From the NCBI GenBank assembly GCA_964346815.1, contig CAYFWF010000050.1, positions 145,751 to 209,750 on the forward strand: a stretch of DNA of 64,000 nt, read 5' to 3'. This document shows, piece after piece, positions 1 through 8,319 of this stretch; within the stretch, counting starts at the first letter, position 1; each line of letters opens with the position of its first letter. The translations under genes and the position numbers were made by a program. Under the pieces are notes generated by a model that was not told the origin of the DNA, searched no databases, and saw only the letters and a program-made list of their open reading frames with translations. Origin of the DNA: CAYFWF01 sp964346815. GTDB lineage: Bacteria; Acidobacteriota; Aminicenantia; Aminicenantales; Aminicenantaceae.

Positions 1-798
1 TTGCCTTTGGAGCGATTCTCCCTCAGAGCTGAAATAGTCCGTTTCTTTTGTATCTGGATAAGTGAAACGGAAAGCCTGGAATTTTTTACCCCGGTTTATG
101 AATTCGGCAGCATGGATATCGCCGTAGCCTATCCATTCATTCCTCAAATATTTTTTCTCGAAAAGTATCTTGAATGAATCACCTTTACGGAGGTCGATGA
201 AAAAGTCGATATCCCAGGCGAAGATCTCTGCCAGTTCATAGGACAGTACGGCCTTTTCTCCCTGCTGTTGGATCGCATTGGGAAGATTGTCTTCGATGAT
301 TCCCCAGATCATATGGAGTTCTGTTTCAATGGGCAGATTTCTGGTCGAAGCCTCGTATGCGCCGTCTTTTTTCTGGATGTGGAGATAGTTTTCCTTATCG
401 ATGTCATACTCTAGAGCAGCAATTGTTCCATCTAGATTTGTCCAGATCCTCATTTCCTTTCCGGCTTTTATTCTTGCCAGATCGTACACCGGTTTGACCT
501 CCTGCCTTAATTTATGTATTTCAGCCGGAGAGAATCTGTGTCTGGACAGGATATCCGAGAGAGTTTCTCCTCTTCGAACGATTTCTCTGGTTTTCATTAG
601 CGAATGGGGGGAATCCGGTACTTTTTGTGGAATCGGTTCTTCTTTTTTTTCCTCTGTTTTTAATTCTGACTGAGCTTTATCCTTTGGGAGGAAACTCAAG
701 AAGAGAAAGAGCGCAAAAGCCAAGATGATGAAAAGAAGCAAAGGAAGTCTGCCGATTTCTCTCTTCCGAGATCTGGAGATCTTTATCGCGACGATCAT
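1..798 (-). CDS. LysM-containing envelope peptidase, N-terminal part (cut by window edge)
   Basis: The minus-strand frame stays open to the left edge, so about 266 N-terminal residues are visible. They start with a basic stretch and one membrane segment (PLLLFIILAFALFLFLSF), then a charged linker. A LysM/OapA-like segment follows (IVRRGETLSDILSRHRFSP...), then the mixed domain that normally precedes an M23 peptidase (ELAEIFAWDIDFFIDLRKGD, later YGDIHAAEF). In this family (MepM/NlpD-like) the protein cuts or organises peptidoglycan in the periplasm; the catalytic domain would lie beyond the edge and is not seen. The start at 798 has AAGG 11 bases upstream. An in-frame ATG at 852 would add 18 unusual residues with a poor ribosome site. 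Function is inferred from domain order. Confidence 0.75.
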   Translation of the reverse strand, partial: MIVAIKISRSRKREIGRLPLLLFIILAFALFLFLSFLPKDKAQSELKTEEKKEEPIPQKVPDSPHSLMKTREIVRRGETLSDILSRHRFSPAEIHKLRQEVKPVYDLARIKAGKEMRIWTNLDGTIAALEYDIDKENYLHIQKKDGAYEASTRNLPIETELHMIWGIIEDNLPNAIQQQGEKAVLSYELAEIFAWDIDFFIDLRKGDSFKILFEKKYLRNEWIGYGDIHAAEFINRGKKFQAFRFTYPDTKETDYFSSEGESLQRQ

Positions 799-1000
799 AA
801 GCTTGGTAGCCTTTTCAAACCCTGAGTCTTTAAAATAAATGATTTCAAACATTTAGTCAACATCTCGAAGCTCTATGTAAGCATCCTTATTTCCTTGATG
901 ATCTCTTTAGGAGCATGGCCGCTGGTCAGGAAGTCATCCGGAGGCGGGCAGGCATGTTCCCATCCTGGCTTAACATTTGAGGGGGAAGCAAGGTATATTA

Positions 1001-1579
1001 ATGTGGATGAGAGATGAAGACGAACTCATTGATGAAGTGCTGCAAGGGAAACACTCTTCCTTTGAGCTTTTGCTTCAGCCTTACCGTCAAGGATTTTTGA
1101 CTATGGCTTATCGAGTAACTGGAAATGTGGAAGAGGCAAAAGAGATATGCCAGGATGCGCTCCTCAAGATTTTTAAATATTTAAAATCTTTTAAGAAAGG
1201 CCGGTCTTTCAAGACTTGGGCATACAGGATCGTGATGAACACATCATTCGATTTCTTAAGAGAAAAAAAGAAATTCGAAAAGGTTCTGGAAACACAAAAA
1301 AAAACAGAGCTCTTTGAAAATGACGAGGCAGAAAAGAGATTATTGAACAGGGAAATAAGGGAAAAAATCCAAAACGTGCTTCATATTTTGACTCCCAAGG
1401 AAAAAGCCGTGTTTCTGCTTCGGGACGGTGAGGGGCTTTCGGTTTGGGAAGCGTCCAGGGTTCTTGGATGTTCCCAAATGAGCATCCGGACCCACTTGTC
1501 CCGTGCGAGGCAGAAAATCAGAGGTCATTTCGATAAAAAAAATCTTTTGGATCCAGAGGGATTGAAACATGAGATGTAA
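1001..1579 (+). CDS. ECF-type RNA polymerase sigma factor
   Basis: 192-residue sigma-70 family protein. Region 2 is visible near the N-terminus (FELLLQPYRQGFLTMAYRVT, then DALLKIFKYL). Region 4 is near the C-terminus (LTPKEKAVFLLRDGEGLSVW, then CSQMSIRTHLSRARQKI, a helix-turn-helix). It should direct RNA polymerase to a small regulon. I chose ATG 1001 over the in-frame TTG at 977 because GGGGGAAGCAAGG ends 7 bases before 1001. The stop overlaps the start of the anti-sigma gene by 11 bases, so the two are probably translationally coupled and work as a pair. The signal sensed is unknown. Confidence 0.93.
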   Translation: MWMRDEDELIDEVLQGKHSSFELLLQPYRQGFLTMAYRVTGNVEEAKEICQDALLKIFKYLKSFKKGRSFKTWAYRIVMNTSFDFLREKKKFEKVLETQKKTELFENDEAEKRLLNREIREKIQNVLHILTPKEKAVFLLRDGEGLSVWEASRVLGCSQMSIRTHLSRARQKIRGHFDKKNLLDPEGLKHEM

Positions 1580-2084
1580 AAAAATTCAGCGTCTGCTTCC
1601 TCTTATGGCTGGAGATGAAATCTCCGGACCAAAAGCCTCGAGAGTGAGAACTCACCTGAGTAAGTGCCCTCTGTGCCGCAGGGAGTACGAGAAATATGTC
1701 CTTTTGGTCCAAAAGACCAGGGAGTGGCTTACTGAGGACAGGTTGGATTGGGAAGAGAAAAAATGGCAGCAGACCTTAAGGGAGATCGCTGTGGGAGGAT
1801 CTAAAAAACCTTCCTTGGTTCCTTGGCCTTTTTTGAAAAGATGGGCTTTTGCGCTCATGGCAGGAGCTGTGCTTCTTATCATTGTGCTTGTGGTTCGGCC
1901 TCCGATTGTTGAAAAAATCGGACTCAAACCAAAGCATGTGGATGGGATGAAAATAGAGGCCTTGAGAGCCGCAGAAGAAGTCGAACAACAAGAAGTGGTT
2001 TCGATGACCATGGTTTCCAAGGAGACCGGGCTCAAAATCGTCTGGTTCTTCAACAAAAATTTTGATCTGGAGGAGAGACAATGA
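1569..2084 (+). CDS. zinc-finger anti-sigma factor, single-pass membrane protein
   Basis: 171 residues. The N-terminus carries a putative zinc-binding anti-sigma motif: C3, then H29, C33 and C36 in HLSKCPLC. One membrane helix lies at about residues 91-109 (RWAFALMAGAVLLIIVLVV). The C-terminal part of about 60 residues would face the periplasm. In this family the zinc domain holds the cognate ECF sigma factor inactive at the membrane until a signal arrives. The gene overlaps the sigma gene by 11 bases and the following gene by the tetranucleotide ATGA, which supports one co-translated unit. The sensory input cannot be read from the sequence. Confidence 0.87.
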   Translation: MRCKKIQRLLPLMAGDEISGPKASRVRTHLSKCPLCRREYEKYVLLVQKTREWLTEDRLDWEEKKWQQTLREIAVGGSKKPSLVPWPFLKRWAFALMAGAVLLIIVLVVRPPIVEKIGLKPKHVDGMKIEALRAAEEVEQQEVVSMTMVSKETGLKIVWFFNKNFDLEERQ

Positions 2085-2818
2085 AAAAAATGACCATAGT
2101 TTTTTTATCTTTTTTTCTTTTGTTAGGATTCGCTGCAAGTTTCGGTGCCATACAGAAAGCGGAACATCCTGAACTCAGAAAGGAGGTCGTCAAGGTTAAC
2201 TACATCGATGCACGCTCTGCTGCAACCATTCTCAACCCCTATACCAGCGGCTACGGGAAAATTCAGCTGGTTCGCGAAAGCAATAGGCTGATCATTGAAG
2301 ACATTCCGGAGATGGTCGAGAAGATTCTTTCTATCTTGAAGGAGATAGACATCAAACCTCTCGATTTGCAGTTTACTGTTGACTTGATAATGGGATCCAT
2401 GTCGAGTGAGGGGAGTGAAGAGAGGTCCGGCGCAAAATCCTCGGAAAGCCTTAAATCCGATCCGTTGATAAAGGAGCTGAACCGTGTCTTGGCTTTCCAA
2501 TTTTTCGAGAAGTTGGATTCGACCCTCATCAAGGTTCAGGATAACAGCCGGTCCACTCAGAGAATGGGAGGCGAAGGATTGACGTTCAGGCTCGACCTGC
2601 AGCCGAGGTATATCAAAGAAGAAAACAGCGAATCGATGAGAGTGGAATTGAGGCTTACAAAGGATAGCTATAAAAACGACGGAAGCCTTATCTCTTTAAC
2701 ATTGATCGACACGACCATATCCTTGAAAAGCGGTGAACGGAGCGTGGTCGGAGTCTCCAAGCTGAACGGGGGAGATGAAGCCTTGATCCTTATTCTCACA
2801 GGCAAAGTTCTGAAATAA
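2081..2818 (+). CDS. exported secretin N-domain-like protein
   Basis: 245 residues with a signal peptide (MTIVFLSFFLLLGFAASFGA). Residues about 35-95 resemble the short N-domains of secretins and NolW proteins: VKVNYIDARSAATILNPYTS, then RLIIEDIPEMVEKILSILKEID. The secretin pore domain is absent. The C-terminal half (about 100-245) is predicted beta-rich and not recognised. It starts by an ATGA overlap with the anti-sigma gene, so it belongs to the sigma operon. It could be a periplasmic partner of an envelope machine or of the stress response; that is inference from position. Confidence 0.7.
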   Translation: MKKMTIVFLSFFLLLGFAASFGAIQKAEHPELRKEVVKVNYIDARSAATILNPYTSGYGKIQLVRESNRLIIEDIPEMVEKILSILKEIDIKPLDLQFTVDLIMGSMSSEGSEERSGAKSSESLKSDPLIKELNRVLAFQFFEKLDSTLIKVQDNSRSTQRMGGEGLTFRLDLQPRYIKEENSESMRVELRLTKDSYKNDGSLISLTLIDTTISLKSGERSVVGVSKLNGGDEALILILTGKVLK

Positions 2819-2862
2819 CCAGCCTGAATGATTTATGATGCCGATCTCATTGTTCAGACTGT

Positions 2863-4230
2863 TCATGAAAACTCCCCTGAGGATTTTTCCATTTCTTTTA
2901 AATAAGTTTTCACGGCAGCCACGGCAAGGGCAGATAAACCCAATATTCCGAACAGATTGGTGAAGACCATCATTCCGTTGATGAAATCTCCGATAGACCA
3001 AGCAACTTCGACCTCCAAGACAGCACCGATAAAGATACCGATACATAAGATCCAGCGATAAGGCTTTTTGATCCATAATCCCAACAGATAACTGAAAGAA
3101 ATTTCTCCATAATAAGTCACGGCGATGAGGCTGGAGTAACCGAAAAGGAGGGAGCTGGCCGCAACGATAAGTCCTCCCACTTTAGGGATGGCAGCATTGA
3201 AGGCGGCCGCAGTCATTCCTGTACTGGTGCCTTCTGTCCAAACTCCCGTAACGAGTACAGTCAAGGCGGTAAGGGTGCAGATAATGATGGTGTCGATAAA
3301 TACGTCCAGCGAGGCGATCAACCCTTGACGCACGGGCTCGCTGGTCTGAGCGGTTGCGTGAAATACGGCTGCAGTTCCGGATCCCGCTTCATTGGAGTAT
3401 GCTCCCCTGGCGAGTCCGTAACGGATGGCTCTGGCTACAGTCATGCCCGCCACTCCGCCTGTAATGGCCGAAGGTTTAAAAGCACCGACAAATATCAGAG
3501 AAAATGCATGAGGAAGTTCCGGAGCAAAGAGCACGATGGTGGCCAGGGCGCCCAGGATGTAGAGGATAACCATGAAGGGACTCAGGAACTCGGTGACTCT
3601 GGCGATGGACTTGATCCCGCCGATAATAACCAGACAAGTGAGGAAAGCTAATCCCAGACCGGAAATCCAGTTCTCGAGTCCCAGCTGTGTCTTGAGGGCG
3701 AGTGCTACAGAGTTGGACTGGATGGTTGAGGTGGAAAAAAGAGGTTTGCATCCCATAAAGAAAGCGAAAATACTTGCCAGCCAGGGAAGACCCAATCCTT
3801 CTCTTATGTAGTACATCGGGCCTCCGGCTACGGATCCATCCGGCAAGATCCTTTTGAACTTCTGGCCCAGCACGGCTTCGATGAGTTTGGTTGCCATCCC
3901 GAGAAGAGCTCCCAGCCACATCCAGAAGACAGAACCAGGTCCTCCCATGGCAATAGCTGTACAGACGCCCGCGATATTGCCATTTCCGATTACAGATGCC
4001 AGAGAGGTTGCAAGAGCTTGGAAGGGGGATATGTCTCCCTTGCGTTCTTTGCGGCTTTCACCAAAATCTTCGGGTCCCAAAATGAACCGGAAGCTCAGTC
4101 TCATCCGCCGTAACTGGATGAAACGAAGCCATATTGTCAAAAGAAGTCCGACTCCTAGGAGCAGAACCACTGTTTGAGGGCCCCATACAAGGGCGGCAAG
4201 GAAGCGAATCATCCGCTCGAAAATGTCCAT
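2863..4230 (-). CDS. sodium:alanine/glycine symporter (AGCS family)
   Basis: 455-residue polytopic membrane protein, the usual length for AGCS transporters. Family hallmarks include SPFQALATSLASVIGNGNIA near residue 70 and NEAGSGTAAVFHATAQT near residue 285. The family imports alanine, glycine or similar amino acids with Na+ across the inner membrane. Its place in a peptidase-rich window with a glycine dehydrogenase and an Nqr-type operon fits amino-acid uptake driven by sodium. It follows the small membrane protein gene by 10 bases and is probably co-transcribed with it. No good ribosome site is visible before the ATG. The exact substrate is not determined. Confidence 0.93.
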   Translation of the reverse strand: MDIFERMIRFLAALVWGPQTVVLLLGVGLLLTIWLRFIQLRRMRLSFRFILGPEDFGESRKERKGDISPFQALATSLASVIGNGNIAGVCTAIAMGGPGSVFWMWLGALLGMATKLIEAVLGQKFKRILPDGSVAGGPMYYIREGLGLPWLASIFAFFMGCKPLFSTSTIQSNSVALALKTQLGLENWISGLGLAFLTCLVIIGGIKSIARVTEFLSPFMVILYILGALATIVLFAPELPHAFSLIFVGAFKPSAITGGVAGMTVARAIRYGLARGAYSNEAGSGTAAVFHATAQTSEPVRQGLIASLDVFIDTIIICTLTALTVLVTGVWTEGTSTGMTAAAFNAAIPKVGGLIVAASSLLFGYSSLIAVTYYGEISFSYLLGLWIKKPYRWILCIGIFIGAVLEVEVAWSIGDFINGMMVFTNLFGILGLSALAVAAVKTYLKEMEKSSGEFS

Positions 4231-4240
4231 TTAAGCTGAA

Positions 4241-4432
4241 TTATTTCTTTTTTCTTTTCCGCTCGATCTCTTTTTTTACATTTCTGTGCAGGGCGAGGAA
4301 GTAATATCCCACCAAGCAGACACCGATGAGAGCGAACCTCAGCACATTGCCTTCGAGCAGTGAGTACACGGCGTAACCGAAAACGCCGAGAAGTAAGGCG
4401 AGATGAAAAAAGGCAAAAATGTAGTCAAACAT
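4241..4432 (-). CDS. small two-helix membrane protein, unknown function
   Basis: 63 residues: two hydrophobic segments (about 4-24 and 30-47) followed by a strongly basic tail (HRNVKKEIERKRKKK). The charge pattern suggests both termini are cytoplasmic. It lies 10 bases upstream of the symporter gene on the same strand, so it may be an accessory subunit or simply co-transcribed. No family is recognised. The ribosome site is weak, so the gene is likely but not certain. Confidence 0.55.
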   Translation of the reverse strand: MFDYIFAFFHLALLLGVFGYAVYSLLEGNVLRFALIGVCLVGYYFLALHRNVKKEIERKRKKK

Positions 4433-4489
4433 CCCAAAAAATAGAATCCATTCTCAAATTCTCATGGATCCTGCTATTCTTTCCGGGAC

Positions 4490-5068
4490 TTACTCTATTC
4501 GGGTCACCGAAATGATTTTGATGGTTTCACGAGGCACATCGGCCATGCCATGTTTGGTCATGGTGGGTGTCTTGGCGATGGCATCCACAACGTTCATACC
4601 ATCGATGACTTTCCCGAACACACAGTAGCCCCAGCCGTCAGCCGCTACTCCATTATCCAAAAATGAGTTGTCTACATGGTTGATGAAAAACTGGCACGTG
4701 GCGCTGTGGGGTTCGTTCATGCGTGCCATAGCAATGGTGCCCCTTTTGTTTTTGAGGCCATTGGCGGCCTCATTTTTGATGGGAGGTTTCGCGGATTTTT
4801 CTATGAAGTCCTCGGTCAGACCCCCTCCCTGGATCATGAAGTCCTTTATAACCCTGTGGAAAATGGTATTGTCGTAGAATTTTTCATCAACGTAAGAAAG
4901 AAAATTTTTTACTGTTATGGGAGCTTTATCCGGGTACAGCTCGATCGTCATATCTCCCATGGTGGTTTTCATCAATATCTTGGGATTGGACTGTCCGGCG
5001 TCTGCAAGAAAAGCGAGCGCTAAGAACAACCCAAAAAGCGATAATCCGACAAAAATAGTTTTTAGCAT
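4490..5068 (-). CDS. exported cyclophilin-type peptidyl-prolyl isomerase
   Basis: 192 residues with an N-terminal signal segment (MLKTIFVGLSLFGLFLALAF). The cyclophilin core follows: FYDNTIFHRVIKDFMIQGG, then GTIAMARMNEPHSATCQFFI, then YCVFGKVIDGMNVVDAI. It should catalyse proline cis-trans isomerisation and help fold proteins in the periplasm. ATG 5068 is preferred because GAGGAGGAATCC lies directly upstream; the frame remains open to 5113 but without support. A second exported cyclophilin sits at 26190-26777. Confidence 0.93.
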   Translation of the reverse strand: MLKTIFVGLSLFGLFLALAFLADAGQSNPKILMKTTMGDMTIELYPDKAPITVKNFLSYVDEKFYDNTIFHRVIKDFMIQGGGLTEDFIEKSAKPPIKNEAANGLKNKRGTIAMARMNEPHSATCQFFINHVDNSFLDNGVAADGWGYCVFGKVIDGMNVVDAIAKTPTMTKHGMADVPRETIKIISVTRIE

Positions 5069-5245
5069 GGATTCCTCCTCTATCTCTATTAATGTGATAA
5101 ACCAACATATCAAAATTAAAACTTCAAATCAATAAATTCACGCTTTGATCCTAGAGTCAAAGAATAGAGAAATAACTTCTGGCTTGTGTTAAAAGGGCAA
5201 GAAAGTTGAAAATTCCGAAAGAATGAGAAGATCAGAATTTAAGAG

Positions 5246-5508
5246 AATTTGGTGACAGTATACGTAATCACCGAATTTTGCAGGTATCTTATTTATATTA
5301 AAGGAGACAATTCGATGACAAGATTGGGATGTGTTCATTCAGCTAGTTTTGCACAGACAATTAACCTGAATAATTCATAAATTATCCAGGTCACCCTGAA
5401 TTATTCATGTGCAGGTGTTTCCAGACATTTAGCATTAAATCCCTGTTAAAACAAATCATTTTCATGAATAATACAGGTTAAGTAATTGCGTATACTGTTC
5501 CCGAATTG
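5246..5508. mobile_element. MITE-like element with degenerate terminal inverted repeats
   Basis: About 263 bases in a 446-base gap with no credible gene. The left end reads AATTTGGTGACAGTATACG. The reverse complement of the right end (5476-5508) reads AATTCGGGAACAGTATACG and continues with similar bases. The left arm is itself nearly palindromic (AATTTGGTGA ... TCACCGAATT around CAGTATACGTAA). The same core occurs as an arm pair at 60047-60178 and as a single arm at 46727-46757. No transposase is present, so mobilisation in trans by a full-length relative is an inference. Target duplications were not identified. Confidence 0.6.
5365..5477. repeat. nested inverted repeat with CCTGAATAATTCAT-type ends
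   Basis: Inside the larger element, 5365-5390 is an imperfect palindrome starting CCTGAATAATTCAT and ending AATTATCCAGG. A related word, CCTGAATTATTCATG, is at 5395-5409, and its inverted form CATGAATAATACAGG is at 5463-5477. The outer copies face each other and could be the ends of a 113-base insertion nested in the GTATAC element. No coding capacity is present. The family is not assigned. Confidence 0.5.
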
Positions 5509-5514
5509 AAGAGG

Positions 5515-6714
5515 TTAGAGGATCAACGTAACCCAGAATGTGATTTTTTGGCTTTTTTCCTTTTTCCTATAGCTGATTCCCAATCCGATGCTTTTGAGTG
5601 TCTTTCTGACGATTTTCTTTCCCAGTTCGGATGGCCAAACAGACAAATCCTCTGTGACGTAGGATAGAATCTCCCGTCTTCTTGTCATTCCATTATCCGG
5701 CAAAATGTTGGACTGCCGGAATTGCCGCATGAGCTGATCCGAAATATAAGAAGCCTGTTTGGAGAGTTCTTTATCCAGTTTCAGGGGGGGAAAATCCTGT
5801 TCCTTTCTTTTGGCGTTCAAAGCTTCCAATGCGAACTTTGCCAAATCCTGTTCATTCATATTTTTGTACTTACTATCGGGAAAAAGGAAGAGTGCGATCA
5901 CATATGTTCCTCCCGGATATTCTTTGAGCCGGCCAAACCAGGTTCCGACGCCTGCCCTCCTGTAGGTTGCGTTAGTCAATTCTTCAGAGATATTTTCGAC
6001 CGCGTCAAGGGAAGGGAACGTTATAAATCGAATATGAGTTTCTCCGAACATATCTCCGATATTGGGAAGGGGATGGCCTTTGGCTCTTTTGGTCGCGAAA
6101 GATTGAGCGGCGGAGTTGGCATCTTCTGAAAACATCAGCGGCGGCAGGGAACTTTTCAGCCGAATTCTGTTGATTTCGTTCTGCATTTTTTTCTCGGCCT
6201 CTTCGATTCCTAAAATATCTAGAGACTGAAGATAATCTTGAGTGATGTAATATTTTTTTTCTTTATAGGAAATTCCGATTCCAATCCTGTCGAAATCAGG
6301 ATCCAGAATGTTTTCTCTATGTGCAGGGCTTTCCATCAGCTTCTGGTGGATGATGTCATCCCGGAAGGTATCACTGACAGCCACATTCTCGCCAATTTTG
6401 ATAAAATAAAGGCCAGCCTCGACTAGGCGATCGAGATAGGTTTGGCCTGAAGAGGAGAGATGAGCAAGTTTCTTATGAGAGGCCATATCCTGGCTGTGGC
6501 GGAGGGCAAGGGACCGCAGATCAGTGGAGGGCTTCAAGGGAACAAGATTTCTCCTCCTCCTTTCCCTGTTAGCATGCTCCAAGAGTTTCCTCTCAATTTC
6601 AAACGCTTCTGGCCGTTTTAAGAGAGGTTTCCTGTCTTGATATAAGTCAGTAAAAAAAGGCAAATAATAAACAGAACACAGCATGATGAGCATGAAAAGA
6701 CTCTGCCTTTTCAT
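5515..6714 (-). CDS. exported CAP-superfamily protein with three CAP-like repeats
   Basis: 399 residues with an N-terminal signal segment (SLFMLIMLCSVYYLPFF). The first CAP/SCP domain is clear: LLEHANRERRRRNLVPLKPS, LRHSQDMASHKKLAHLSSSG, then KIGENVA and SPAHRENILDPDFDRIGIGI. Two further segments begin with the same helix pattern (MQNEINRIRLKSSLPPLMFS near residue 185 and FALEALNAKRKEQDFPPLKL near residue 300). They look like degenerate CAP copies that lack the HRENI motif. CAP domains are extracytoplasmic and their molecular role in bacteria is mostly unknown. A ribosome site AAAGG lies 9 bases before the ATG. The gene borders the repeat element at its 3' end. Confidence 0.83.
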   Translation of the reverse strand: MKRQSLFMLIMLCSVYYLPFFTDLYQDRKPLLKRPEAFEIERKLLEHANRERRRRNLVPLKPSTDLRSLALRHSQDMASHKKLAHLSSSGQTYLDRLVEAGLYFIKIGENVAVSDTFRDDIIHQKLMESPAHRENILDPDFDRIGIGISYKEKKYYITQDYLQSLDILGIEEAEKKMQNEINRIRLKSSLPPLMFSEDANSAAQSFATKRAKGHPLPNIGDMFGETHIRFITFPSLDAVENISEELTNATYRRAGVGTWFGRLKEYPGGTYVIALFLFPDSKYKNMNEQDLAKFALEALNAKRKEQDFPPLKLDKELSKQASYISDQLMRQFRQSNILPDNGMTRRREILSYVTEDLSVWPSELGKKIVRKTLKSIGLGISYRKKEKSQKITFWVTLIL

Positions 6715-6783
6715 CGATAAATACCTTTTGTATTTCTCAAATTTATCATACCATAAGAGGAGTAGAATGAAGAGGAGGTCTCA

Positions 6784-8307
6784 TTGAGAGAGAAAAAAAT
6801 AGTTTGGTTGATCACTGCACTTCTATTTACCTGTCTCGGTACATTATCTGTTTCTGCTCGTCAGCAGGCCCGTGAAGAGCTCACTCATGAACAAAAGCTT
6901 TTACAAGTCATGCATTCCATCTCTAGCCATGAACTCTTCGATTATGTCAAGGAGCTGGCTTCGGATAAATACGAAGGCCGTCTCACTGGAACTGAGGCAT
7001 ATAATGCGAGCGCAGAGTGGGTAGCGTCTCATTTGGAAGGATGGGGCATTGCTCCTGCGGGGGACAAGGGAACATTCCTCCAAAGCTTCCCCAATCCCTA
7101 CACATTGGTCTTTGAGGATTGCGAGGTTTCTCTTCTTATTCCTTACCAGGATAGTACCATTAAAAAATGTTATCGTTATTTCGATGAATTTATCCCCGGC
7201 AGCACTTCAGGCTCAGGCGAGGTGACAGCAGAAGTGACTTATGTAGGCTATGGGATTACAGCCCCCGAACTCGGATATGACGAGTATAAAGGAATGGATG
7301 TAAAAGGGAAGATCGTTTTGATGGAAAGAGAAGTCCCAGTTTCTCCCCGCGAGAATCCTGAGCTGTTTAAAAAATGGCGGCCTTATTCCTTCCATCAGTA
7401 CAAACTGGAAAATGCCGTTGCCCACGGTGCCAGAGGAATGCTCTATAATTATGGACCGATCGGCAATCCCAACAATTCGTATAACAAGGATCTCATCTAT
7501 TCTCATGTGGGAGATGCCGTGGTCGCGGATATCTTTACAGGAACCGGATATGAGCATGATAAAGTGATGGAAGAAACCAGAGTGACACTCGAACCTCATT
7601 CCTTTCACACCGGTAAAGTCGTTACCATTAGAAATACCACAGAACATCATCCCGAAGGAATCGGTCACAATGTTATCGGACTGCTTGAAGGATCGGATCC
7701 TGAACTCAAGGATGAGATGATCATCATCGGAGGCCATTTGGACCACCTTGGTCGCTGCTATGAAATCATGCCCGGTGCCAATGACAATGCTTCTGCCATC
7801 AGCGTTCTCTTGGGTGTCGCAAAAGCCCTTGCTCAGAGTGCGGCAGAATTGAGGCGCTCCATACTGTTCATAGGCTTCGGTGCGGAAGAACAGGGAGTTG
7901 TAGGCTCCGAATATTACACGGAGCATCCCGTATTTCCTCTTGAGAAAACCATAGGGTTCATCAACATGGATAGTGTTGGCTGCGGGGACAAGCTGAGCGC
8001 GCTGGCTGCTCGAAATTATCCGGAATTCTGGAAATTCCTCGATATGGCTAACCAGAAATACATCCACCGCATCATCAGAAAGAGTTATTTTGCCAATATT
8101 GCCAGACCCAGGCTGGACGCAGCCCGGTTTATGTGGAAGGATGTTCCGACAATTTCCTTCGGTGCCTTTGGGTCTCCTTCCTATTATCATGTCCCTCTGG
8201 ACACCATAGATACCATAACGCCTGAGATTCTCCAAGATCTGGCTCAGTTGATATTTTTAGCCGTATCGGATATGGCCAACCAGGATTCCCTGGATTTTAG
8301 GGAATAA
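6784..8307 (+). CDS. exported M28-family zinc aminopeptidase with PA-like insert
   Basis: 507 residues starting at TTG, with AGGAGG five bases upstream and a signal peptide (IVWLITALLFTCLGTLSVSA). A protease-associated-like insert spans about residues 130-260. The two-zinc M28 centre is visible: H and D in GGHLDHLG, D in PGANDNASA, EE in GAEEQGVVGS, D in NMDSVG and a C-terminal H in YYHVPLDTID. The family removes N-terminal amino acids from peptides, here outside the cytoplasm. The next gene starts 12 bases downstream, so they are probably co-transcribed. No better ATG lies upstream of the signal peptide. Confidence 0.93.
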   Translation: MREKKIVWLITALLFTCLGTLSVSARQQAREELTHEQKLLQVMHSISSHELFDYVKELASDKYEGRLTGTEAYNASAEWVASHLEGWGIAPAGDKGTFLQSFPNPYTLVFEDCEVSLLIPYQDSTIKKCYRYFDEFIPGSTSGSGEVTAEVTYVGYGITAPELGYDEYKGMDVKGKIVLMEREVPVSPRENPELFKKWRPYSFHQYKLENAVAHGARGMLYNYGPIGNPNNSYNKDLIYSHVGDAVVADIFTGTGYEHDKVMEETRVTLEPHSFHTGKVVTIRNTTEHHPEGIGHNVIGLLEGSDPELKDEMIIIGGHLDHLGRCYEIMPGANDNASAISVLLGVAKALAQSAAELRRSILFIGFGAEEQGVVGSEYYTEHPVFPLEKTIGFINMDSVGCGDKLSALAARNYPEFWKFLDMANQKYIHRIIRKSYFANIARPRLDAARFMWKDVPTISFGAFGSPSYYHVPLDTIDTITPEILQDLAQLIFLAVSDMANQDSLDFRE

Positions 8308-8319
8308 GAGGTATCCGAG

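Noticed and set aside
873..1015. Protein-like minus-strand frame without a start codon between the LysM and sigma genes
   Set aside because: It could be a gene remnant, but it has no start, is only about 48 codons long and is not recognised.
7213..8235. 340-codon open frame on the minus strand
   Set aside because: It lies fully within the M28 peptidase gene, whose product has intact family motifs; the minus frame gives no recognisable protein or ribosome site.
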